This document shows, piece after piece, positions 1 to 8,036 of a stretch of DNA of 64,000 bases. The stretch lies in the NCBI GenBank assembly GCA_025057015.1, contig JANWYG010000021.1, positions 1 to 64,000 on the forward strand, written 5' to 3'. The first letter of the stretch is position 1. Each line of letters opens with the position of its first letter. The translations under genes and the position numbers were made by a program. Origin of the DNA: Blastocatellia bacterium (GTDB lineage Bacteria > Acidobacteriota > Blastocatellia > Chloracidobacteriales > JADJPF01). Below the pieces are notes generated by a model. The model saw nothing but the letters and a program-made list of their open reading frames with translations. It was not told where the DNA came from and searched no databases.

Positions 1-153
1 GCAGTTATGCAACTCACAGCGCCATGCCAACTACTTGAGCTAGATTGAAAATAGCGTACGTCAAGATTTAACTAGCCCTAATCGCCCAGAAATCTCATGA
101 CAGTTTTTGACAGATCCTCACCTAAAAAGTAACAAAAAATGTGACTCCCTACC

Positions 154-1047
154 TCACTTTGAAGACACTGACTCAGTACTAGCTACCATCACTTCGTCAG
201 AAACTTTTCTCTGACGCTTCATTAGGGGATAGAAAAGCTGTTTGAGGTACGAGGTAGGTACCGGATCCTCTATACCAAAACTCGTAGCAGGTGCCGGACC
301 GAGATAAGCAGTCCCAAAGATCAGATCCAAAACTGGTAAGCGTCCGGCAAAGTTTTTGTTGAACGCCTGCCTCTCTGTACTGTGATGCCAATGATGAAAC
401 TCAGGATTGATAAATACCCACTTAAGCGGCCCGAAGCGCAACTTCGTGTTTGCATGTGCAAGAGGATCAGCCGTGCTAGACAACAGTCCCAGTAGTAATG
501 ACTGCGAAGGATCAAGGCCTAGAATACTTATAGCTATAGCATTTAAGCTCTGGGTGATCATCTGTTCTACCGGATGAAATCTGTAAGCAGCAAGCCAATC
601 CAACTCGACAGTACTATGGTGTATCGCATGCAGTTTCCAAAGGTATTTGTTATTATGGGCTGCTCGATGATAAGTGTAGAAGATTAAATCACCGATCACC
701 AAAGCAATAAAAAACTGTACTAAGTAGTGTTGTTTCGACACAAAATTCTGTAGAAAGTGTAGGCTGATCCCTAGATAGGGAAAGCCTATCCCTGCAAGCA
801 GTGAGAGCAGCTTTGCAAACCAATAAGAGCTAGCAACAAGGACAGCTTGAACAATAAAGTATTGAATAACTATGGTATTTACTCCGAAATGAACTATGTC
901 GGTAAGTAACCCGCTGCGAAACACTTTTTGTTCGCGTTTAAGCGGCAAAAATCTTTCCAACGGTATAAAGATTATCGCTCCTCGAAGAAGCCCACCTAAA
1001 AAAATCCCTACAAAATAGCCTAAAGCTCTGTAATCTATCTCGTACAT
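154..1047 (-). CDS. Sterol desaturase / fatty acid hydroxylase family membrane protein
   Basis: A 297-residue integral membrane di-iron hydroxylase of the fatty acid hydroxylase superfamily. Family members hydroxylate or desaturate sterols, fatty acids or carotenoids at the membrane. Several hydrophobic segments (about 10-32, 55-78, 108-126, 165-190) surround the histidine clusters. These are H127 and H131 (YHRAAH), H140, H143 and H144 (HAIHH), and FHHWHH near residue 221, which matches the eight-histidine pattern of the family. The ATG start at 1047 is the first methionine. It is transcribed divergently from lepB with 96 bp between them. The substrate cannot be told from the sequence. Confidence 0.88.
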   Translation of the reverse strand: MYEIDYRALGYFVGIFLGGLLRGAIIFIPLERFLPLKREQKVFRSGLLTDIVHFGVNTIVIQYFIVQAVLVASSYWFAKLLSLLAGIGFPYLGISLHFLQNFVSKQHYLVQFFIALVIGDLIFYTYHRAAHNNKYLWKLHAIHHSTVELDWLAAYRFHPVEQMITQSLNAIAISILGLDPSQSLLLGLLSSTADPLAHANTKLRFGPLKWVFINPEFHHWHHSTERQAFNKNFAGRLPVLDLIFGTAYLGPAPATSFGIEDPVPTSYLKQLFYPLMKRQRKVSDEVMVASTESVSSK

Positions 1048-1104
1048 ACTACCTCCGTCAAACCAGTTACTTCAATTATAGCCAGAATGCAGCCTCTGCT
1101 AAAC

Positions 1105-1135
1105 TTGTAACTGTTCTTGATGACCAGAGTATAAT
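1105..1135 (+). promoter_or_regulatory. Candidate sigma-70 type promoter for lepB
   Basis: A perfect TATAAT lies at 1130-1135. TTGTAA at 1105-1110 is a possible -35 element, with a long 19-base spacing. The box ends only 8 bases before the ATG at 1144, so the transcript would begin at or just before that codon. This is inferred from sequence only. Confidence 0.4.
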
Positions 1136-1143
1136 TAATTCTG

Positions 1144-1845
1144 ATGAAGAGTATGAAAATAGAGCAGATTTCCCAAGAAGATAGCTACAGCGGATCCATT
1201 TCGAAAACTTCTGAGCAGCTTCCCATGCCAGAACTCTACTTGCAGGCACTTACAAACTGCAAGATCTTCGCCGAAGATAAGCTAATAGAAAGATCCTTCT
1301 CCTTTGAGGAATCCAAGGCAAGATTGTGGCTGAGAGAAGCCTTAGCACTACTACGAGATTTCGCCTTCGCCGCAGCCACAGCAGCATTCATAGTCGTCTT
1401 CGTAGTACAACCAGTCAAGGTAGAAGGAACAAGTATGCTTCCAAGACTACATGACGGCGAAAGAATCTTCGTCAACAAGTTCATCTACCAATTTAGCAAG
1501 ATCGAACGCGGCGATATTGTCGTCTTTTGGTATCCAAAAAATCCAAGCCAGTCGTTCATAAAACGAGTAATAGGGCTACCAGGCGACGAAATCCGAATTA
1601 CTAATGGCAAGCTATATATCAACAATCAACTGCAGGTCGAGCCTTACATCTCAGCAGAATATAACTCACACCCTACGCCGAACAAGTATTGGGTAGTAGA
1701 TGAACATCATTACTTCGTCATGGGCGATAACCGCGATGCGTCAAACGACAGCCGCTCTTGGGGACTAGTACCTGAAAAGTACATCTACGGCAAAGCCGTC
1801 TTTCGATACTGGCCACTTTCCGCAATAGGTCCGATCGACGACTAA
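1144..1845 (+). CDS. lepB: Signal peptidase I
   Basis: A 233-residue type I signal peptidase, which cleaves signal peptides from secreted proteins at the outer face of the inner membrane. A 65-residue cytoplasmic N-tail precedes one membrane segment (about 68-90). The catalytic serine is in GTSMLPRL and the general-base lysine in KRVIGLPGD. The MGDNRDASNDSR box completes the S26 family signature. Length is normal for a single-TM LepB. The start is uncertain between ATG 1144 and ATG 1153; AAGAG lies just upstream of the latter. Its stop overlaps the stop of the converging rapZ by 4 bp. Confidence 0.93.
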   Translation: MKSMKIEQISQEDSYSGSISKTSEQLPMPELYLQALTNCKIFAEDKLIERSFSFEESKARLWLREALALLRDFAFAAATAAFIVVFVVQPVKVEGTSMLPRLHDGERIFVNKFIYQFSKIERGDIVVFWYPKNPSQSFIKRVIGLPGDEIRITNGKLYINNQLQVEPYISAEYNSHPTPNKYWVVDEHHYFVMGDNRDASNDSRSWGLVPEKYIYGKAVFRYWPLSAIGPIDD

Positions 1846-2699
1846 TCTCTAGCTATGTCACGATGTCTAAGTCGTACGTCACATCCGCTGCGATTAAGGT
1901 GCTCGGCTAATCTCTCTGCTATATAGACGGAACGATGACGCCCTCCAGTACAGCCTACTGCTACCGTAAGGTAGCTCTTGCCTTCCTGCCGATAGAGCGG
2001 AAGCAGGTAGTCTAACAAAGAACACAGCTTCTCAGTTACTGCCGTCACTTCCTCTCGCTGCCGAAAGTACTCTACCACCGCATCATCTATGCCAGTAAGA
2101 GGTCTCAGCTGCGGGACAAAATGTGGATTAGGTAAGCATCTCAGGTCAAAAACCGTGTCGGCTACAGAAGGTATCCCATACTTGAAACCAAAGCTCATCA
2201 CGGTTATAGCAACCTCCCGTGCTCTAGACGTAGAAAACTGCTCTACAAAGTATCTGCGTAACGTATGCACCGTATGCTCGGAAGTATCAACTATCGTGTC
2301 TGCCAAAGCTTTTATCGGTTCTAGCAACTCTCTTTCAGCTCTTATAGCCTCCAGCAATGTCGAGCGTACTTCCTCCAGCGGATGCGGACGACGAGTTTCA
2401 GAAAAGCGTCGCAGAATGACTTCTTCGCTAGCCTCTAAGAAAATTACCCTAAGCGAGACTTCATCGTTCGTACGTAGCTGATTGAGCACCTGAGGACAGT
2501 CCGTAAGAAAAGACCTCTCGCGGGCATCTATAACCAGTACCGTCTTCTCGTAGCCGGCCTTCTTACAAAGCTCGACGAACTTTGGGATGAGCGTCACCGG
2601 CAGGTTATCCACACAGAAATAACCTCCATCTTCAAAGGCATTTACGGCGGTCTTCTTACCAGAACCGCTCATTCCCGTAATTACTACCAGTTCGAGCAT
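1842..2699 (-). CDS. rapZ: RNase adapter / nucleotide-binding protein RapZ (YvcJ family)
   Basis: A 285-residue RapZ/YvcJ family P-loop protein. In enterobacteria RapZ links cell-envelope precursor sensing to decay of a small RNA. The N-terminal P-loop is followed by FEDGGYFCVDNLPV, and the C-terminal domain carries VGCTGGRHRSVYIAE, both diagnostic. The P-loop reads GMSGSGKK followed by Thr, so the usual Ser/Thr after the invariant Lys is a second Lys. It is the last gene of the rpoN-hpf-rapZ series, 31 bp after hpf. No ptsN or hprK lies between, unlike many proteobacterial versions. Confidence 0.92.
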   Translation of the reverse strand: MLELVVITGMSGSGKKTAVNAFEDGGYFCVDNLPVTLIPKFVELCKKAGYEKTVLVIDARERSFLTDCPQVLNQLRTNDEVSLRVIFLEASEEVILRRFSETRRPHPLEEVRSTLLEAIRAERELLEPIKALADTIVDTSEHTVHTLRRYFVEQFSTSRAREVAITVMSFGFKYGIPSVADTVFDLRCLPNPHFVPQLRPLTGIDDAVVEYFRQREEVTAVTEKLCSLLDYLLPLYRQEGKSYLTVAVGCTGGRHRSVYIAERLAEHLNRSGCDVRLRHRDIARD

Positions 2700-2730
2700 C
2701 AGGCCTCTCGACTACTCGCCCGAACAAGAC

Positions 2731-3273
2731 TCACGGCTCTATTAATCCAAAATTACCATCCTTACGCTTGTAGATTACACCTATACGATCGGTCTCAGCA
2801 TTTCTGAAAACCAAAAACTGGTCCTCAGAAGCACTCACTGCAGCTGCGGCCTCTTCTGGAGTAAGCGGCTTTACTGCGTACCGCCTAGAGCGAACTATCC
2901 TAGGTTCCTTCAAAACAGGGCCTTCCTCACTCATCGGGGACTGTCTTTCAGCCTGCGCTTCTTTCGCAGCAGAATGGCGCTTCTGAATAGTCTTCTTACC
3001 CTTGAGCTTTATAGCCTGGCGCTCAAGTTTGTCTATCGCTTGAGTAATAGCAGTGTACATATCGTCAGTTTGAGCCTTCGCTGCAAAGACATTATCACGC
3101 CAGCTGAAGACTATCTCAGCATTATGCCACTGCCTCTCCACCTCTAGTATAACCTGTACTTTCGCCGTCGAATCGAAGTCGAGCACTTTCTGCAACTTCT
3201 TGAGATGTTCCTCGGTATGTTTCTTAATAGCTGCTGTTACTGTTACATGTCTGCCTGTGAATTCGATCTTCAT
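2731..3273 (-). CDS. hpf: Long-form ribosome hibernation promoting factor
   Basis: A 180-residue long HPF (YfiA/RaiA family) that dimerises ribosomes into inactive 100S particles during slow growth. The N-terminal S30AE domain (about 1-100) includes the EVERQWHNAEIVF and QAIDKLERQ segments. The C-terminal dimerisation domain (about 122-180) contains DQFLVFRNAETDRIGVIYKRKDG in pieces typical of the long form. I chose ATG 3273 over the TTG three bases upstream because GGAGG lies 6 bases before the ATG. It follows rpoN after an 87-bp gap holding a hairpin. Confidence 0.93.
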   Translation of the reverse strand: MKIEFTGRHVTVTAAIKKHTEEHLKKLQKVLDFDSTAKVQVILEVERQWHNAEIVFSWRDNVFAAKAQTDDMYTAITQAIDKLERQAIKLKGKKTIQKRHSAAKEAQAERQSPMSEEGPVLKEPRIVRSRRYAVKPLTPEEAAAAVSASEDQFLVFRNAETDRIGVIYKRKDGNFGLIEP

Positions 3274-3300
3274 CAATGACCTCCGTCTATTTAGAGCAGA

Positions 3301-3332
3301 AGCAGGGCTGAGAAAAACCGGTCAGGCCTGCT
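3301..3332 (-). other. Hairpin in the rpoN-hpf gap
   Basis: Two 11-base arms (3301-3311 and 3322-3332) pair with one mismatch around a 10-base loop. On the minus strand the hairpin lies 27 bases before the hpf start and has no T-run directly after it. It may be an RNA-stability or attenuation element between rpoN and hpf rather than a classic terminator. Confidence 0.45.
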
Positions 3333-3360
3333 AGATTCGCAAGGTTAAAAAAACAGAAAA

Positions 3361-4806
3361 CTAGACGTCGACTACAACACGTCGCTCACGCGAACCAGGT
3401 ATATTCATCTGATCTCTGTATTTCGCAACAGTGCGGCGGGAAACTTTCAAACCATCTTCACCAAGGCGACTAGCTATCTCATCATCGGTCAGAGGATTGC
3501 GTACATCTTCTTCTTCTATCATCCTTTTTATCTGCAACTTTATTACACTCGTGGAAACCCCTTCACCGTCCTCATTAACCATCCCTTCTGTAAAGAACCG
3601 ACGTAACTCTATGATCCCCTGAGGAGTATAAGCATACTTGCCGTTGACCACTCGTGAAACAGTAGATAGGTGCATCTCTATATCCTCAGCTACATCTTTG
3701 AGCATCATCGGCTTAAGATACTCTATCCCCTTGTCCAAAAACTCACGCTGACGTCGCACTATAGACTCACAGACACGATATATAGTTCGCCGACGATGTT
3801 CTATGTTCCTAAGAAGCTCTACAGCCGACTTCATCTTGCCCCTAATATAGTCTTTTGTCTCTTTGCTAGTCTCATTAGATTCCAACAAACGCCTATAGTC
3901 AGAATTTATCCTCAGCTGCGGCATCCCATCATCATTAAAATGAATGTAATACTCACCATCTATCTTCTCAATATACACTTCTGGCTCTATGTACTGAGTA
4001 GCCCGAAAAGCATACTTTCTGCCAGGATAGAGTTCCAGCCGACGTATTTCCTCAAGCCCTTGCTTTATAGCTTCGAGCGATACGCCTAGTTCCTTAGCTA
4101 TCTCAGGAAGCTTGTACTGCTGCAAACGTCCCAAATAGCCCGACACTAGCTTCGCAGCAAGACTGTTGGCCAGTCCCTTCTGCTCAAGTTGCACAAGTAG
4201 ACACTCCCGCTTGTTAAGCGAGGCTACACCTACAGGATCGAACGTCCGCAAAACACGACGAGTCCTCTCGACCAGGTCACAACTCCACGGCCCCATAGCA
4301 GCAATTTCTTCTATCGTAGCATCTAGATAGCCATCTTCATCAAGATTACCAATAATTGCCTCGGCCACTAAACGTCCTTCTCCTTGTAGTTCAGAAAGCT
4401 GTAACTGCCACTGCAAGTGTTCGTGTAGCGTCATAGGACGCGACAATAGGTTCTCAAACGATGGTCTGTCATATTCTTCATATTCGTGAGTCTTATAGCC
4501 TGGCTCAAGGTACTGCGCAAATAAACCTTCGTAGTCTATCTCTTCAAATGGATCAGACGCCGACGCTGATTCCATACCTTGCGAATCAGATTTGCTATCC
4601 TGCTCACTAAACTTTTGCCCAACAAAGTCTGAGGTACCTAAAGAAGTCTCTTCCAGTTCCAAAACCGGATTCTCGGTAACTTCCTGCGAGATTGCCTCTT
4701 GCAACTCAGCCCTGGTCATGCTGAGCAACTCTATACGCTGGCGCATCTGCGGCGTTAGAACAAGATGCTGCTTTAAGGTCGTCGTCAGATTTGTCTTAAT
4801 AGACAT
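3361..4806 (-). CDS. rpoN: RNA polymerase sigma-54 factor
   Basis: A 481-residue sigma-54 factor. Region I (residues 1-50) has the glutamine/leucine-rich activator-interacting helix (LTPQMRQRIELLSM, ENPVLELEE). An acidic linker precedes the core-binding domain. The C-terminus has the DNA-binding HTH (DVAEDIEMHLSTVSRVVNGK) and the RpoN box RRTVAKYRDQMNIP, which reads the -24 promoter element. Length is normal. It lies 4 bp after lptB, inside the LPS-export cluster, an arrangement common in Gram-negatives. No bacterial enhancer-binding AAA+ activator is encoded in this window. Confidence 0.96.
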   Translation of the reverse strand: MSIKTNLTTTLKQHLVLTPQMRQRIELLSMTRAELQEAISQEVTENPVLELEETSLGTSDFVGQKFSEQDSKSDSQGMESASASDPFEEIDYEGLFAQYLEPGYKTHEYEEYDRPSFENLLSRPMTLHEHLQWQLQLSELQGEGRLVAEAIIGNLDEDGYLDATIEEIAAMGPWSCDLVERTRRVLRTFDPVGVASLNKRECLLVQLEQKGLANSLAAKLVSGYLGRLQQYKLPEIAKELGVSLEAIKQGLEEIRRLELYPGRKYAFRATQYIEPEVYIEKIDGEYYIHFNDDGMPQLRINSDYRRLLESNETSKETKDYIRGKMKSAVELLRNIEHRRRTIYRVCESIVRRQREFLDKGIEYLKPMMLKDVAEDIEMHLSTVSRVVNGKYAYTPQGIIELRRFFTEGMVNEDGEGVSTSVIKLQIKRMIEEEDVRNPLTDDEIASRLGEDGLKVSRRTVAKYRDQMNIPGSRERRVVVDV

Positions 4807-4810
4807 ACGC

Positions 4811-5623
4811 TTACATTCTAAAGTTGTCTCCTAGATATATCCTCCTGACCTCTAGATCCGAGGTCAATTCCTGCGGCGTGCCAGCCCTAAATATGCTCCC
4901 GTTACTTATAATATACGCCCTATCAGTTATAGCCAACGTCTCTCTGACATTATGATCAGTTATCAGTATGCCAACGCCCGCGTCTCTAAGCCTGCGTATT
5001 ATCTTCTGGATATCCATCACTACAAGCGGATCTATGTTGGCAAAAGGCTCATCCAGAAGCATAAATTTGGGTTCCAACGTAAGACATCTGGCGATTTCTA
5101 CCCTACGCCGTTCCCCCCCAGACAAAGCATATCCCTTCGTATAACGCACATGCGAAATATCGAGCTCTGTCAATAGCTTCTCTAGCCGCTCTAATCTAGC
5201 CTTTTTAGGCAAGCCCAACGTCTCAAGTATGGCAAGAATATTCTTCTCTACAGTTAACTTACGGAATATCGACGGCTCTTGAGGCAAATACGATATGCCT
5301 AGCCTCGCTCTGAGATAAATAGGTAGTTTGGTTACGTCTAAGTCATCTAGCTTTACACATCCAGCATCAGCCTTTTCTAGACCAACTATCATGTAGAAGA
5401 CAGTGGTCTTTCCCGCGCCATTAGGTCCAAGCAGGCCTACTACCTCACCTCTTCTAACTTCTAGACTGACGCCGTTTACTACACAACGCCCCCTGTAGGC
5501 CTTCTTCAGCTTCTCTACTTTCAACGTCGCAGGGCCTACAGCCTGGCGTTCCAGACTAAGCCGCTCTACTTCGCTAGTAGGTTCTACTAAGATAGCCCCT
5601 TCAGATTCAGTGTACTTAGCCAC
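4811..5623 (-). CDS. lptB: LPS export ABC transporter ATP-binding protein
   Basis: A 270-residue ATPase that drives LPS extraction from the inner membrane with LptFG. Walker A is GPNGAGKTT, the Q-loop is in YLPQEPSIF, the signature is [13 protein letters not shown] and Walker B is [13 protein letters not shown]; the last is very typical of LptB. An N-terminal extension of about 30 residues precedes the ABC fold. The GTG start at 5623 has AGGTGG 8 bases upstream. It lies 22 bp after the LptC/LptA-like gene and 4 bp before rpoN, so it is probably cotranscribed. Confidence 0.94.
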   Translation of the reverse strand: MAKYTESEGAILVEPTSEVERLSLERQAVGPATLKVEKLKKAYRGRCVVNGVSLEVRRGEVVGLLGPNGAGKTTVFYMIVGLEKADAGCVKLDDLDVTKLPIYLRARLGISYLPQEPSIFRKLTVEKNILAILETLGLPKKARLERLEKLLTELDISHVRYTKGYALSGGERRRVEIARCLTLEPKFMLLDEPFANIDPLVVMDIQKIIRRLRDAGVGILITDHNVRETLAITDRAYIISNGSIFRAGTPQELTSDLEVRRIYLGDNFRM

Positions 5624-5645
5624 TCAAATAACCACCTATCTAGCC

Positions 5646-7784
5646 CTACTGCCGAACTTCATGAGCAGACCTAACACGCTTGATACTACGCTCATCGTCG
5701 GCGAAAATCTTATCACCGCCACCCACCAAAGTCAACCTTCGAGCAGTTATAGCTCCTTCACCATCCACAACAGCGCTTACGCTATTACCTGTAATAATGA
5801 CCGTGTCGGTAGATGCCGAATACTCTGCCCTCTCCCCTCTTACTACGCGTCCAGGCTGACTTACTACAATCTGTCCCTCAGCTTCCATTTTGCTCACCTC
5901 AGCAGCACTAGTCAAAAAAATCTTGACCCTATCCGCCTGCAACGTACTCTCCTGACCTTGCCAGATCTTTACGTTACCCTCATACTCGACCAAACGTTCA
6001 CCATCAATATAGCTCATCTTTTCCGAGGAAGCATAAATAGCACGAGAACCACTAAAAAGTCCTGATAAAACCCGCCCTATAGCTACTACCTTGCCCTGCT
6101 CTCTATGAAGCTCCAACCGGTCAGCAGATATAAAGTCATCTTCCTGCCAAGCTCTCACATCCCCCAAATATATAACTCTGCTATTTTGAAAATAACCCTG
6201 ATTGGCAGTAATAAACACAGGTGATTTTCCATCTCGGAAAGGAGTCTTGCCAGCAGAGCTACTGCCATAGTAAGTCGAACGTACTCGACCACGAGCTACT
6301 GATTCAACAGAAGCAAGTTCTATCTCTTCAGCTTGTGTCCGGACATTATCATCCCAAACAGCTACCTTGCCACCACGCAAAACTATCTTCTCAGGCTCCG
6401 CCGTGTAAATAGCTCTGTCCGCAATAGCACGCCTATTACCGTCATCATACCTAAAAGAGCCTTCCTGTACCGCAAGTTCAATGTTACCAGCACTGTTAAA
6501 CGTAGCCCTTCCACTTTTACTAGTAGATACCTTCAAACCTTCCCTATCGATCAGCTCTATGGTTAAACCATCCTCAGCAACGAGCTCTCGAACAACATTA
6601 CTGTCCTGGTAAAAGGATATCCTTGCGCTGGCAGTTCTGACTATCCTTCGCTGATTAGGCAACTGAGAAGTGGCTACTACCTCACCTCTCGCAGTAGCCG
6701 CAGCTAAAAAACTACCTCCCGGTAGATAAAAAGCATCCAACTGCTCGGCAGTTAGACAACTCTCTGCACCATAAACCAATTTGACAGCACGGCGAGCTTC
6801 AATCCGTTCCAGCTCGCTGCTACCTGCAGCAGGTCGCATAAACAATACCGCCCGTTCGGCAAAAAGTTGCCCTTCAGCCTGTGTTACTTTCACTGCTCCT
6901 CTGGCTTCAACTTTAGTTAAATACCCTTGCGGCGCTAAATAAAAATCCATCTCAGAAGATGTCGCACTTGTCGGCACAGTACTAGTGCTACTCTCAACAA
7001 AACAGCGGCCACGAGCTTCTAGTTTGCGTAACTTGTCGTCTTCCAAATACCCAACAAGCCGGTCTGTAACAAGTGACCGTTGATTGTCAAAAATCCTTGC
7101 ATTACGCAGCGTCACGCGCTTAGCCGAATCTTCATACTGCGCCCAAGAACCAACAATAAAGACAGTCGCCCCACTATCAGTTACGTTTGAGTCAACCTGT
7201 TTCTGCCCTGGCTCTACTTTAAGCCTCACATTACTCATCATTTCAAAGCGCTTGCTAGGAGTATCAACAACCAACCCTTTGCAGCTACCACTTAATCGCC
7301 CTTTAGAAAAATTTACCTCCGCAGCAGTTTGAGCATTCCCAGTCCTCTGGTCATACGAAACCCTTTCAGTCTTTACTGTAACTCCATCCGGCGTAGTAAG
7401 TACTACCTCCCCCTCAAACAATAGCTGTGCTTCCCTTTGGTCATACCGACAGCGCAATGCCTTAACAGTGCTAGACATAGCACCCTCAGCATTAAAGGTA
7501 TCTAGCTGTACATCTTCAAGCTCATGATGTCCATCGCCAAAAACCTTGTCCCTGGAAGCAGTCAGTACATAGCGCTTCCTCCCACCTTCATGATGGGTAT
7601 ACTTGAATGAATCGAAAACCGCCGTAAGCGATCCAGAAAGCTTTACCGGAGTAGTCATCTTACTGGGTCCATCGATATGCACCTTGGAAACAAGATGAAA
7701 GATGAGCTCTAGCACCACACCGAGAAAAAGCAATCCAGCTAACATTTTTGCTATACTAGGAAACCTTGACTCCATATCTACCAT
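5646..7784 (-). CDS. LptC-LptA/OstA fusion, LPS transport periplasmic protein
   Basis: A 712-residue protein with one N-terminal membrane anchor (about 12-34), followed by an LptC-like beta domain and a long series of OstA/LptA beta-jellyroll repeats (for example GRLSGSCKGLVVD, ERVSYDQRTG, RAIYTAEPEKIVLRGG, ADRLELHREQGKVVAIG). In E. coli LptC (about 190 aa) and LptA (about 185 aa) are separate, and LptA forms the periplasmic bridge. Here one chain is long enough for both and more. It sits directly upstream of lptB. ATG 7784 has TAGGTAG upstream; ATG 7775 is an alternative start. The LPS-transport role is inferred from fold and context. Confidence 0.85.
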   Translation of the reverse strand: MVDMESRFPSIAKMLAGLLFLGVVLELIFHLVSKVHIDGPSKMTTPVKLSGSLTAVFDSFKYTHHEGGRKRYVLTASRDKVFGDGHHELEDVQLDTFNAEGAMSSTVKALRCRYDQREAQLLFEGEVVLTTPDGVTVKTERVSYDQRTGNAQTAAEVNFSKGRLSGSCKGLVVDTPSKRFEMMSNVRLKVEPGQKQVDSNVTDSGATVFIVGSWAQYEDSAKRVTLRNARIFDNQRSLVTDRLVGYLEDDKLRKLEARGRCFVESSTSTVPTSATSSEMDFYLAPQGYLTKVEARGAVKVTQAEGQLFAERAVLFMRPAAGSSELERIEARRAVKLVYGAESCLTAEQLDAFYLPGGSFLAAATARGEVVATSQLPNQRRIVRTASARISFYQDSNVVRELVAEDGLTIELIDREGLKVSTSKSGRATFNSAGNIELAVQEGSFRYDDGNRRAIADRAIYTAEPEKIVLRGGKVAVWDDNVRTQAEEIELASVESVARGRVRSTYYGSSSAGKTPFRDGKSPVFITANQGYFQNSRVIYLGDVRAWQEDDFISADRLELHREQGKVVAIGRVLSGLFSGSRAIYASSEKMSYIDGERLVEYEGNVKIWQGQESTLQADRVKIFLTSAAEVSKMEAEGQIVVSQPGRVVRGERAEYSASTDTVIITGNSVSAVVDGEGAITARRLTLVGGGDKIFADDERSIKRVRSAHEVRQ

Positions 7785-8036
7785 TGTAGCTACCTATACT
7801 AAATCGTCTACCCTTACAGGCAGATAGAACACATCAAAAGTCTCTAACCATCCCATGTTTTTCGCCACTATCTATTTTCGTCAGCCAAAAGTTTCTAAAC
7901 ATCCAGCTGGTGTTTCTTCGGCCACATAGAAGAGCCCATGTCAATAAGACTAGTAAAGCAGCAGCGATTAATGATACTCTTTTTAGAAATGTTATCCTTC
8001 AGACATGGCAAGTGCTATTAAATATTTGGAGTAGAC

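Noticed and set aside
127-150. Possible terminator after the fatty-acid hydroxylase gene
   Set aside because: The stem is only 4 bp around a 9-base loop; the T-run alone is not enough.
3670-4089. 139-codon plus-strand frame inside rpoN
   Set aside because: Antisense to a clearly conserved gene; no supporting start or domain.
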